From Leucogyrophana mollusca (Eukaryota > Basidiomycota > Agaricomycetes > Boletales): a stretch of 64,000 nt of DNA. Location: the NCBI GenBank assembly GCA_021014945.1, contig MU266442.1:1-64000 (forward strand). The letters are read 5' to 3'. The notes below the pieces were generated by a model. That model worked only from the letters and a program-made list of their open reading frames with translations. It did not search any database and was not told the DNA's origin. Every line of letters starts with the position of its first letter. The first letter of the stretch is position 1. Of the stretch, positions 22,065-35,756 are shown piece after piece. The position numbers were made by a program, and so were the translations under genes.

Positions 22065-25000
22065 CGACATTGAGGTGAGTTCGGAATCGGCAGGACGGGA
22101 CGATGTAGCGAGGAGAGATATGTTATCTATGTATCCGGATTTCTAGTGTGGATTCCTTGATAGAGCTTGGGAACAACTGCGTGAACGATGGCTGATGGTT
22201 CGCGCCGCACCGAGAGAACATTGATGCCGAAGGATAGGTTGGACTCGTGTTTGTACCTGACATGAAAAAGGCTGTGTACCCTCAGTGTGTGCCTTCCCCG
22301 ATCCCGATCCCAAACCGACTGCAAGGCTCAGTTATTTCTGCTTATCGCCCTGTGCATGAGAGTCAGCTTCTTCGCTCTGCCACTCTCAACGTCCCAAGGA
22401 GATTGATTACCCAGAAAGAGAAGGTCGTGCCCGAAATAACTGCTTCACAAGATTCCGAGATGTCCTTATGCTCTGTTTGGTTCTGCTCAGCTGGTTTATC
22501 GAGGTTTCGAGAAAATCGGGCATAGTCATCACCATCGCCGTAGCCTTTTCGCGCAAGAGTGAAGTCATAGCGTCGCGCAGCGTGATTTGCGTGGAATACC
22601 GATTGGGATGGGTGATAGCGTCATCCAGACAGAGCTGCACCTGGTTTTCGAGAAGCTTCGAATGAGAGAAGAGCATCGTGTGAAGCCAGCGCCGGAGGGG
22701 AAAGTGCCAAGAGTATTATCAAGGGTCTTGACGAGCAGGCATCCGGGGACACCCGACATTGCGCAGACCGGCTTGACGCTAGCAGGGATGGTAGTTAGCA
22801 GCGAGGGTGCTAGTCAGGGTGGTAGTATCATTGTAAATGATGTTAACGTTCACGGGAGTGGGAGATGTCAGAGTCAAGAACGGTATAAAGGAGTCAAGCG
22901 AGCGGTCGAGCAATATGTCGCAGTCGGGCCAACCTGTGGGGAAAGGAGTTTAACCTGGCAGCCCGAGACGAGCGCTCTAGTGCCAAGACATTGCTGCTGC
23001 CAGAGCTTGAGCTTGATACAGCCCAACATGATGGTCAGCAACGGTATTCAGCTGACATGCCGTAGAGCACCGAAAGGAGATTGTCCCAAGTAGATTGTCC
23101 CACAAGCCAATATAGCCAAGTTGAGATTGACAGGCTTGGTAAAGAAGACTCGGAGGTTGCTGCATGGTTCGTTTGCTCGGGGCGGATGGTAACTGAGGGG
23201 GGGAAGTAGAGTGACACATCAACCTTCTCGTCAGTTGGCAGCTCACCAATAATACGGTTCATCACGGGACACTGCTCAGTTCCGAATGCGGTTCCGGACG
23301 AAATTACGGGACGCTTTTGACGTTGGGAACGGCGGCAAGAGCCGCGTGTGTCCTGGAACAAGACTGGTCGTTATCTGATAACACAAGATGTGAGTGAAAG
23401 GCCCGAGAAATGCGGATGAGGGGCAAGGACTGACCAGGAAACATGTTCAGGGTCGTCACATGTCAATGTCTGTTCGACAGAAAAATAAAAACATATGGAG
23501 GTAGGGAGATGCAGAAAAATTCGACTGTATGACGCTCGCATTCACGCCAAGTGACTGTGGGGGTACTCCTCCGTACCACGGACAGAACGGTGGAGTGGAT
23601 AGCGTTCACATCGTGAAGACGTAAAACCTGAACAATGGATGAAAGTTGGGAGCAAGAACTATCTGGAGATGAATACGTACCTGGTCGAACCGTGAGCACC
23701 CCCGCAGGCGATAATTATTCTACGCGAGGGACATACTGCTATCTGAGTCCACGGCAATTTCCTGTCAAGCGTGCGCATCCAAACAGAGGACAAAGCATCT
23801 TATAGCAAGGTTCACCAACATTCGTAAAATTCACAAGAAGCGATTGGGGGATAACTTGGCTATCAATTAAGTGGAGTTGATAGATGGTGATGGGAACGCT
23901 GGTCCGATCATCAGAGAGCGGGTTCGAGTTTTTCGGGATCGTTGGGCGGTGAGAGGCGCGGGATGACATGCTTAGGACCGCACTGAACCCGTCGGAGCGA
24001 GGGTAGAGGTCTCATATATGGCTGGAAAGATCCATAATGCTCTTCGACCCGACGAGTGTAAATGAATCGCAGAAATAGATGTTCCAGTGATGTTTCCCCT
24101 ACGCGATGGTGGCGGCTGAGAATTTCTGGAATGCTTGAACGCCGTGTAAGAACAAATTGTAGCCAAGGGATTCATCCAATTATTGCTGAGCCTAAGGGAA
24201 AGTTTGCTCCACTCATGATTTTTTGTCTTGATCGACATGAGAGGATGAAGCGACGAGGCTGGCACCGCCACAGGCTGTCCCCTGCCTCTAACCGCTGGGA
24301 AGCTCCTGGGATGACCACTTTGCTCTCGCAAAAATTTCCGCTGTGCGGTGCTCAGAAGGATACACAATGATTCCTAATACATTGGGCATGTTGGCGGACG
24401 TCTGTTGAATGCCTCAGGCAGGTGTGCATTCAATCTATCCTTCGAATTGTTGATACCTACTCCACGTCTACAGTCGCCCCGTCGAGTTTGGGCGATAGGA
24501 ACCCTCTGCGTTCGAAGGACAGATCTGACCTTACTGTCTTGCTGTCTTGCCCCTGAGTTATGCCTGTGTCCACTCCGCGGGTAGACACGGTGACCGGTCA
24601 CAAGCACACCACTCCCCGGTTCCCTCTAGAAGCCAGTCCCATTTGCGATTTGGAGATACAGTGGCGCACGCTAGTGGAGATGCGTGCGCAGGCAAGGCCG
24701 ACCTGGGGGCTCAGACCAAGAATTTAGAATTCTGGTCAGATCGGCTTACATGGCGGGCTGGATCCACCGACGGCGCTTTCCAATTCCAATTTCCAACTAA
24801 TTTCCAGTGCAAAGTTACAGAGCAGCTCAACAGAAGATTTGCATAGCACGATCAGAGTTACCCTAGATTCGCACGAATGTTCTTTGCAGACCTCGAACAT
24901 GCCTGTGCTGTACTTGTTGGGGTTTTCTCTGTCCCTTTGGCTTCTCCTCTGGGTGAGCCAATGCTGTGATCAACCTCTCGTCACTGATGGACCGGAAGTC

Positions 25001-26517
25001 TACGAAAAATCTTTTGCGGTCCTGTAGGTTAGTTGTCTGACAGATGCGTATGTCGAACAATTGAACGACGCGTCTTTGTCATACTAATCGTACCAGTCCA
25101 CACAGTGCGGGGAGCGATGCACAGAGATGCGAGATGATCGATTCCTAGGTTCATACGGACAGACGCCAACGTCTCTGCGTCGGTACATCGACGTGACCAG
25201 TCGCGCGGAACATCTCCGAACTATCACTTCGGTACACATCTGATACGTCTAGGTTACACCGCGAGAAGTACGCAGCAGCGAGGATCCGCCTTCGCAAAAC
25301 TCAAGTTCTGCATTTGGTACGCAGCATGTGGTTCGGGTGGGGCTCGGCTCACGATCTGATTCCCCGCATTCCTCGCCGGGACTATGGTGCCTATTCCTTG
25401 ACGAGGTTGTTCGCATTCATACGCTGGCTGCCGAAATTGCCTCACCAAGCTTTCAATCGCCACCGTGAGCTGGCGGGCCAGAGCATGTGTATCTACCCGA
25501 AGCAGGTTAGCTCGAGTTTACACCTACCGTCGAGACCGTCCTGCTGGATTCCTCGTCCCCCGAGCTTCTCGCACTCGACCAGACGTCTATCGCCGATGAC
25601 TTTCTCGTCTGGTTGCGTTGGAGATCTGTGGGCGCAAAGCCCTCATCAGAAGGTGTTGTGGTGTCAATGGAAGCCTGCTCAGCAAGAATTTGACGATTAC
25701 TGGTGCCATTCGGCAGGTGTAAGCCCTCTTTCAGCTTCCTTTATGACCGATTTATCACCAGATGCGACTTTGCGAACTCTGAACCTGGTCTTAACTTCAC
25801 TAAATCTGCCTCTTTAATCCGTAGCCCGAGTCACCGAGCCGAACCCATCCGATGCACCCGTGACAATTTATGTCCAGCCTTCCAATCCACCATGATCACC
25901 GAATAGACTTTTCATCCCAGCATGGCAATTAACATTCCACTCTGGCGTCGCTGGACAATGGATGTAGGTTTTCTACCTGTATTTGGCTTGACGCTACTGG
26001 TTGATCCATTACTCTAACGACATCCTGCTACTGCGTTTTCAGGACGTCCGTATGCATTCACAAAGTCAATTTTTTCACTGATGCTGGTGCTAGTCCGTAT
26101 GGCACGGTATAAGGATACATGAATGTCGAAGGTTTAACTCCGAACTGTGGGGTGCGTACTGGTGCGTAACGCCGAGTTGGATCATGGTCGATGGCTGCAT
26201 CGGCTATCAATCCTGCACACAAGGTGCAATTGTACATGTACAACCTACTATGTAACCGCTCCAGCCTCCAGGGAGGCATACTCGGCTATGGCGGCACCAC
26301 CAAAGTTTGAGCTTGCTGTTTGTCTGCTAAATAAACTTTGTAAGGTCGAGTACCCCCCAAGGATCTTGCATGATTAATAACTGAAACTTGTTCATGCTTG
26401 CTCGATTGATCTTCCAAGCTCTGTCAGTTTTTTGTGCGACAGCGGTAGTACGTTTACACATCGTGGGAAAGTGTGATATTTTTCCTTCTGCCGCTGTCGC
26501 GTCGGCGCGTTCCGTTC
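22065..26517. other. 4.4-kb region with no gene that can be resolved
   Basis: Several frames look partly coding but cannot be assembled. On minus, 22676-22407 reads SKLLENQVQLCLDDAITHPN and MTSLLREKATAMVMTMPDFL, helical in character. On plus, about 25500-25680 reads PTVETVLLDSSSPELLALDQ and about 25823-25884 reads ARVTEPNPSDAPVTIYVQPS. The last two could be exons of one gene between 24.9 and 25.9 kb. No family is recognised. Short introns and possible decay make the structure uncertain. Confidence 0.3.
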
Positions 26518-27415
26518 ATGGATCCTGCCTCCGCCGCAACGCCTCTCGACCCAGATGAATCGCGTGCATTCAACAGATGGCTTCGGAAAGCTGCGTTGAT
26601 TACTGGCATAGGTATAACGCCCGAGGAACGGCAACGCGACAATGAGGACCAGAAGCACCGCCAATGCGAAAAATGGAAAACGGAGCTCATGAATTACAGT
26701 CTGTTCCATTCGATTTTGTGCAGCGTTGTAACCTGACAGCACTATCTCCACAGGTCCTTCCGTTGTTTTTATGTTAAAGCACCTCAAGTTATCTGGATGC
26801 CCTGTGCCGCCGTCAAACATCGTGTGTGCACCGTGCGATCTTACTCGCTCGGGAGGGTTCCATCCCGCGGGAGCCATCATCCTTTGTCAAGGCCATTTCG
26901 GGGACAAGAAGCACATGGAAGATACCCTGACACACGAGTTGGTGCATATGTATGACCACTGCAAGTTCAACGTAGACTGGAACAACCTCCGACACCATGC
27001 CTGTAGTGAAGTGAGTGGGCCGCATAAATTATCCACTATTTTTGGTTTATGTTGAGCATCGCCATTGAAGATCCGTGCTAATAGCTTGAGTGGTGACTGC
27101 AGGTATGTGCGTGAGCTCGGCCGCGGGTTCGTTGCATTTTCAAAACAGCATCAGGTGCGCTATATCCAGCGATCGATATCTATCCCTATCCCTATTCCTG
27201 ACCGTTCCGCCGGGCACAGGCCTGCGTGAGACGGAGAGCTGTGCTTTCCGTTCGTGCTAACCCGAACTGTCCCGACGAGGCCTCTGCTGAACGTGCCGTC
27301 AATGAGGTTTGGGAGAGCTGCTTCAATGACACAAGACCGTTCGACCAGGTAAGCTTTATTGCAAGGCGGAAGTCGCACATTCGGTGATGCATGTCTTCCC
27401 ATGCAGATCTATTAG
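26518..27415 (+). CDS. ATP23: Mitochondrial inner membrane metallopeptidase ATP23
   Basis: Five exons (26518-26698, 26754-27010, 27071-27154, 27220-27348, 27407-27415) sum to 660 nt, 219 aa. The HExxH zinc site lies in [13 protein letters not shown], the signature of Atp23. Conserved Cys blocks ([48 protein letters not shown]) match the disulfide pattern of this intermembrane-space protein. In yeast Atp23 cleaves the leader of Atp6 and helps ATP synthase assembly through a second, chaperone role. The last exon codes only Ile-Tyr-stop. Exon 3 includes a decoy donor (CAGGTATG at about 27102) that must be ignored to keep the conserved [11 protein letters not shown] block. Confidence 0.93.
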
Positions 27416-27874
27416 CCGCCGCACTACCGAGGTCAGATTGATGCTAGTTCTATTATTGAACACAGCAACGGGCGCAACACCTCAGGAAGGTGTTTCATGA
27501 CCCTGCACATGATTTGCATTGGGCCTCTGTTGAGCTCGCCGCCGTATACCTTATTGAGTGTCTATGGGCTCGTCCCAGTCCCAGTACATGCTTACATTGA
27601 GGCGGATATACCAATGAAGAATCGTGGTCGATATGCTGGAAAGAACCGTTGAGAACAATCGAGAAATGGATGAGAAACGAAGCTGTTCCGCGTGTTTGCC
27701 ATTGGTCGGCATCGCACGGTCTGTGAAGAAGCCGCGTGGGAACATGGCTTGTATTTTGGCCGAACCCATATAAGACGTTGTTCAACTTTACGTTTACCCA
27801 ACTCTCCCAGTTCTCTTCGCCTCCCTCCCCCCCATCGCCATAGCCTCTTCTCGTTCCCGCCTTTACGATCCAAG

Positions 27875-28655
27875 ATGTTCACCAAGCTCAGGTAAGTGCT
27901 CCACATTGACCTTCTCGCGAAGTTGCATAGGGGTCTAACTTAAGGTCGGCAGCGCTGTCGCTCTTGCCCTTCCTCTTGTCTCTGCGCTCACTTTGAACGC
28001 GCCCACTGGCCTCACAACAGGCGGCCAGGGCACCATCACATGGACCACTGCGTCTGGCGACCCTGCTACCTTCACTTTGGAGATGGTGAACACGTTGTTC
28101 CACGATACTTTTGCTATCGCCAACAACCTGCAATCGAACGCCGGAAGCTACACTTTCGAGATGCCTCAGGTTCCCGTTGGGTGCGTAATTAAATACAGTT
28201 CAGTTCCGCTGATAATTCATTGGCTATGACACAAAATAGTGATGGCTACACCTTCGAGGCCATCAACCCCAGGTGGGTTTTTGTTCGGCCCAGCGGTGAT
28301 GATTTTTTCTGACCCCTTTCTATTAGCGACATCAACGACATCTACGCAACCAGTGGCGACTTCTCCGTTGGCGCCGCCACCACTGCTTCCACTACACAAG
28401 CGTCGACAGCTTCAGGAGCGACGTTAGTGATTGCATACCGCCCCCTCTGCGCCTCGCTTATGTGTTAATTTTAGCATCTCTTCTGCCTCTGCTGCGAGCA
28501 CCGCCACTACGCCAGCCTCCGCAACGAGCAGCTCAGCGTCTGCCTCGCCATCCTCTTTCGGCACTGGTGCTGCCTCTTCGCTTAAGTCCTTCAGCGTCGG
28601 CCCCGCAGCTGCACTCCTCATCTCCGCCGTTGCTGGTGCAGCCATCATCTTCTGA
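27875..28655 (+). CDS. Secreted Ser/Thr-rich GPI-anchored protein, Kre9/Knh1 N-terminal domain type
   Basis: Five exons (27875-27891, 27953-28180, 28240-28272, 28327-28422, 28475-28655) sum to 555 nt, 184 aa. A signal peptide (MFTKLSAVALALPLVSA) is followed by LNAPTGLTTGGQGTITWTT and FTLEMVN, the beta-sandwich seen in the Kre9/Knh1 N-terminal family. A Ser/Thr/Ala-rich stalk leads to a hydrophobic C-terminal tail (AALLISAVAGAAIIF) preceded by small residues, as in GPI attachment signals. Such proteins are displayed on the cell wall or plasma membrane and are abundant in mushrooms; their exact role is unknown. Confidence 0.88.
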
Positions 28656-29321
28656 TCGCCTTAAAAACCGCATCCCGCTCTAGGCTTTCGTCGTTTCTAG
28701 CGTGGTCTCATCAGGGGCTTTTATTCTTCACACAGGCTTTATTGGGAGGCTTCCTTTTTGGTATTGATGACAATGGTTTACGTTCACGTTGGACATATTC
28801 ATTGGACTTTTGGACAGTACAATCGCTTACATCCCACTTCCGCCTGGCGGGGCGCATATCGCGTTGTTGTGCTTGTTTGTTGGCTTCGTGGTGTTTTCAT
28901 GATGTTTTCCGTTAGCTCACTTGCCGGGCTTGTCCACTCTTTTGCATGTATATACGCCCGACCGACTGATGCAGAGACACTGTTGAATCATAGCTCTAAT
29001 ACAGTACATCCTTCCTGTTCGAATCACTTTGATCGAGAACGGTGACGAGGGCAACAGCAAGATACATGATAGCGCACCTCAACATGGAGACCGAGCCCGA
29101 GTGCTGGGGAGCAGCGAACTCTGGTATATACATACCAACTAGATCGAGGTGTTGAGACTCAAAGAGCCCGGAGACATCTTGGATTCAGAGCGCGAAGATA
29201 TTAACATGATATGGTCATGGGTAATGTGCTGCATAGGCAAATGAGCTATGTATGGCCGCCCCGCACCGAACATAGTAACCATCTCCCAAATCGCACAGAA
29301 TGCCGCCAAGAAGCGAGTGGA
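28656..29321. other. Intergenic, 3' flanks of two convergent genes
   Basis: Lies between the 3' ends of the GPI-protein gene (plus) and the ubiquitin fusion gene (minus). No further gene is seen. Confidence 0.5.
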
Positions 29322-31257
<1,936 letters not shown>

Positions 31258-33278
31258 ATGTCTGACTTTCATCTTGTTGATCCGCAAGGCTGGGACTACG
31301 ACCTTCAGTCTGTTCGTATATGTTCTATGCTCTAGACACGCGAAGCATTATTGAATCAATAACTCTAGGTGTATTCGGCCTATATGGGCTACTTTCAACT
31401 CCACAGTATCCCTTGGTGCGTCGACTTTTGGCTCCTGACTTCAAGTCGGTTGTTTAAGGCAGGAACAGGTATGACCGCTCGTGGGGTCACTTGTTCGAGA
31501 CGTTCGACGAGTTCCTGGGCTTCTCCTGGCCCGTCATTACAGTTACCGACTCCTGGACAGGGCGCGCGCACATTGTCACCCGCTTCACCTCTATTGGTGC
31601 CTTCGTAAAGATGATAAAGACCAGGTATACTTGCACGCCTTACGCAACCAAAATCCGCTTTACTTGCATCTAGATTCGGCGAAACGCTCCCCACTGTAGA
31701 CAACATGCTCAAAGTCACCCCTTTTGAAACCTCGCAGCGACACTTGCGCAACGTGAACGACTGGGCAACGTACAGGAAGATGCACTCGACGTTATCCGCC
31801 GTAGCTCTCGCGGCATTCAAGGCACGCGTGCGGGCTGGAGAACCCAAGGCTATTCGCGAGGTGTGGGCAAAGCGGGATAAGACGTTCTTAGCCGTTGACT
31901 TTGAGTGGTCGGAGCGTAATACTTCGTCGTGCCTGGAGTGGGGATATGCTGCTGTCCGTTGTGGGCACCTGGAAACGTCAGCTTCTTTCTTTGTTACGCG
32001 GTCGGTGATACTGAGCAGGGTTTTACAGGGTTGGCGCATGGCCGCCGGTGCCAGATACTAACTACCGGTTCGTCTGATGGATTTTTCCCTCCTGCAGCCC
32101 TTAATACAACTGTGCATATATTTGCAGGAAGGGTCACTACATTATCTCGGAATATGTGGATAAAGTGCACAACAAGCACTGTCCGACCTATCCCTGGCAG
32201 GTGGGTTACCTTTGCTTGGCGTACTCGGCCGACCTTTGCTGATGGGCCACCCCCCGCAGTATGCTGTACGAGGGTCTTAAATAGATGACGGTGATGTTAC
32301 TAAAATATCTGATCCACCAGTTCGGCGAGAGCCAAGTGATAACGAAAACGAAGTTGCCCCAGATCATTCAAGCCGTCATCAGGTATGGCCCCCTTTTTTG
32401 GGGCCCTTGCAGAGTCCGATCACTGACACATCCCACAGCAGCCTCGTCAGTCCAGACTCAGAGACTTCCCCAAACCAACTCGTTCTAGTCGGCCACGGCA
32501 TCCATGGAGATATGCAGCGCCTCGAGGAAATGAAGATCAGTTCGTACCAGGCTCCGCCGCTAATTTATGTCATCTAAACACCCACTTTGCCACAGAGCTT
32601 CCGCACAACGTCCTCGCTATCGACACAGCAGCCTTCGAACGAACCCTGTTTAATGCCGGCGAGCGCGGACCTATGCACGACCCGAAGACGGGCAAGACGC
32701 GCGCTATGGGGGCTACGCTCTCTCTTGGGGGCCTCCTTCACTCGCTTAGCATTGATGTTCAGTGCGCATTGCATAATGCGGGCAATGACGCGTTCATGTG
32801 CCTACTTGCCTTCCAGAAGCTTTTGGATCCTGAAGGGACGGTCGCGCCCGATGTGCGAAACAAGGGTAGAGCTGTCGCACGGGCCTCGAGTGCAAGCCCG
32901 ATCCCGAGAGGCTTAAGCGCGAGCCCCGTTGCAGCATATGGGATGTATCTTTCTCCAACACCGTCCCCACAAACCGTGTTTTCAGGTTTTGCGGCGATCG
33001 TACCACCTCAGGGTCTGAGCCAGAGTCAGAACGGTAAACAGGATCGACCACGTTCGCAAGTGCTCAAGCCAGAGTCAAGTCAGTCGGCTAAAGGGCCTCC
33101 AGGTGTTGTCAACCTCTCAGTGGATGAAATGGGCGGAGTGCGCCGGATGCCGATGCGTGTGGGAAGTGGCCCCCTGGGGAGGAAAGGGATTTCGCCGCCC
33201 TCGAGTGGGAAGGAGGATAAGCACGGGACTAGTGCGTGGAGGCTGAGTGGTAGTATGAAGGCAATGGCGCTCAAGTAA
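31258..33278 (+). CDS. Gfd2/YDR514C-type DEDDh exonuclease-like protein
   Basis: Ten exons (31258-31311, 31369-31415, 31463-31624, 31674-31976, 32029-32067, 32128-32200, 32260-32265, 32321-32382, 32439-32539, 32596-33278) sum to 1530 nt, 509 aa. The RNase H-like core shows TFLAVDFEWSE (D-x-E metal site), LVLVGHGIHGDMQRL (third acidic residue) and ALHNAGNDAFMCLLAF (final His and Asp). This is the Gfd2/YDR514C C-terminal nuclease family; yeast Gfd2 is linked to mRNA export with Dbp5/Gle1. The N-terminal 150 residues (DRYDRSWGHLFETFDEF) form the family's extra domain. The last 150 residues are disordered, Ser/Pro/Lys-rich. Exon 7 codes only Tyr-Ala (6 nt) but is needed to keep the frame and the WQYAFGESQ block. 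Confidence 0.88.
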
Positions 33279-33440
33279 TGGTCGGGCCACTATCAATATC
33301 GTCCCGGTACCATGCATCTCTTCATCTCGCACAATGACGGACTATTATCCTAGAGCATCGCTAATTAGCATTTTCGAACTTCACTTCAAGTTTTTTAGCA
33401 TGTAATAATTCACGCCATCCTGTATATTATGGACAAACAC

Positions 33441-35321
33441 TTAGACAACGAAGTATTCATCGGTATTGACAACCGAGTCTGATGAGAAGACGACCTCCTC
33501 GCTGTTGTCTAAGCGCGAGACGGAGGCAACGCTGACGCCAGCCAGGCTCCCTTTTCCGATGAATGATACTTTGACTGGGAAGAAAGTTCCAACATCGTCC
33601 CCGCCAACGGTGAATTCGAGTGTGCCTGAGCGATCTTCAGGGGTGACTTGTGTGATGGACCAGTCGAGGGAGTGACTGGATGGGTTGATGGCCCACTCTC
33701 CAGTGTGCGAAGACACAGTGGGATATGAGCCGGTTCTGTTGCATCGGGTCAATTGCATTCGATGGGAGGGATCGGCAGGACTTACGGGAGGGGAATGGAG
33801 ATGATCACATCGTGCAGCGTGATGTTCTCGTTTTCAAGCTCGTACTCAATGTTTACCTCACATGTACCGTCGTTTGAGGGGGATGGCCAGCAGTTTACTG
33901 CACACCACCGTTATCAGCACCACACGCGAACGTTTCAAAGGCATGACGAGCTTACTCGACAACGGGACGTAGCTCTCGTCGTGCCCTGCATACCTCCATT
34001 TCAGCACTGCGAGCGATTGGCCAACGGGGAACGCCCTGGAGGGGTCTTTCAATGCGACGACCTTGTCCTGCCCCGGCACAAATTTCGCGACGTGCGGATG
34101 CTGCTTGAACTGGAGGTCTGAGCCAAAGTCGGTGCTGGGGGGCGCAAGTGCGAGCTTGATGTGCGCGAGTGAGGGATCGGAGAGCTGGAGGTTCATGTCA
34201 CCTATAAGCGTCATCGATTTGACACCGCCTTCGCGCATGAGCGAGATGGAGACTTGTTCTTTGACGACGATGTGTACACTGAAAGAGGATTGAGAATCGA
34301 GGCGGTACTACGAACAAGGACCCTTTACCTTTCCGCTTCGACGATGGGAAGACTGCCTCTTGTGTCTTGCGGAGCAACGGCCTCAACAGGAATTGGTGTA
34401 GGGGGGGCCGATATATCTTCAACAGCGAGAGCCTCGCCACCAAGGGCATCCAGTAGCTCGGCCTGTCTTGTCTTTTTGCTACCCAGTTTCATTCCGGTTC
34501 CCTTAAACGCAGGTCCACGAACACTGGATGACGGCGCAGGAGAGGACGTGCGTGCAGTAGAAGAAATTTCAGGTGCCTCGAATCGCTGCGGAACGGGGGC
34601 GTATCCAGAGATCCCACCTCCGAACGAGCTTCCACCGACCGCAGCGCGTTTTTGTTGCTCTCTGCGCTGCATCTCTAGCTGACGCGCGCGGCGCTTGAGC
34701 TCTTCTTTAGCCTCTGCCTCTTTGTTCTGTGGACGTGTAAGCTATGCATTTGAGGAGCCAATCGGAGAATACCTACCCTGGCGATGATATCTTGGATCTT
34801 CTCTTCGTGACTCTCCATCTCCAGTACGCTTCTGACTTGCATCAAGTTAACTTGTTCCCGGTATCCCAAGCTCACAATCTCATCAAAGGCGCCAAGCAAT
34901 TCAAACGAATTCTTCTGAATTTCACGCTCGTCCGCTGTCCGGCACATGTCCGAGACAACGCGCGCGAAAAGATGCAGCGTGTCGATATCCTGCAGGATAT
35001 TCGACGCCTTGTTCGTAATGAGCATTATGTAGAGCTCTTCGAGCGGCTGATAAACATAGCGGACTTCGGAGGTTTCGACGGATGTGTGCTGGCTGTTTGT
35101 GGGGATGAGTTTCGGGAAGGAAGCAAGTAACGAGTCGATCCTAGTCCGGGTCATGGGGTGAAATTGACGGGAAAGGACGGCTACATGATGGTCAGATCTC
35201 AAAGAGCATCGTCAGGGTTTTGACGTACCCTTCCCGCCCTTGGTGCATATTGATGCTGCGAGGACGACCTGAGTTCGCCGTTAGTAGAATTGTTGGATCG
35301 CCAAACAACCTCGCCTACCAT
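33441..35321 (-). CDS. RET2: Coatomer subunit delta (delta-COP)
   Basis: Seven coding exons (35321-35319, 35268-35229, 35180-34777, 34726-34329, 34278-33956, 33897-33786, 33735-33441) sum to 1575 nt, 524 aa, normal for delta-COP. The N-terminal longin domain has VVLAASICTKGGKAVLSRQF and LLITNKASNILQD-like helices. The charged helix KEAEAKEELKRRARQLEMQR and a flexible linker follow. The mu-homology domain contains GDMNLQLSDPSLAHIKL, INCWPSPSNDGTCEVNIEYE and, near the end, EWAINPSSHSLDWSI. In COPI coats delta-COP pairs with beta-COP and recruits cargo for Golgi-to-ER transport. The start codon stands alone: an intron follows the ATG directly. Confidence 0.94.
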
Positions 35322-35756
35322 TCCGTACGGATTAAAAGGCTGTTGAAGGCGTTATGGTCAATTCGGATTGCGATATGCAAGACCTGGGATATTCAAAAGC
35401 TGTGAGGACTTTTGGAAGGCTCTCACTGAGGATACGGTCAAAGTCTCGACGTGTCCTTGCCGAAGGTCCGGCAGAGGCTGTCCTAAAATGACCTTGTATC
35501 GGCGGTGAGTGCAGCTGTATTTCGGTATTCCCGCCGAATAACTACTGTATTAGGTTCGTTTCGTCGATTTCTGGCCGCAGCCGCAACTCACTAGGTTTCT
35601 TCAAACATTCATCGTGCTGCACCGGGCGGCATGGATGAGGAGAATCCTTACAGAATGCTTTTCTACCGCTGACGAATCACAGTTTATTTTGATAAGACTG
35701 CTGGCGTCGACCTCATAATGCCCTTTGTCGGGCCATAACAACGTTTCTCCCTATAT
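35322..35756. other. Divergent promoter region
   Basis: Lies between the delta-COP start (minus) and the multi-TM gene (plus). CTATATATG at 35751-35759 could be a TATA element for the plus-strand gene; it overlaps the first possible ATG of that gene. Confidence 0.4.
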
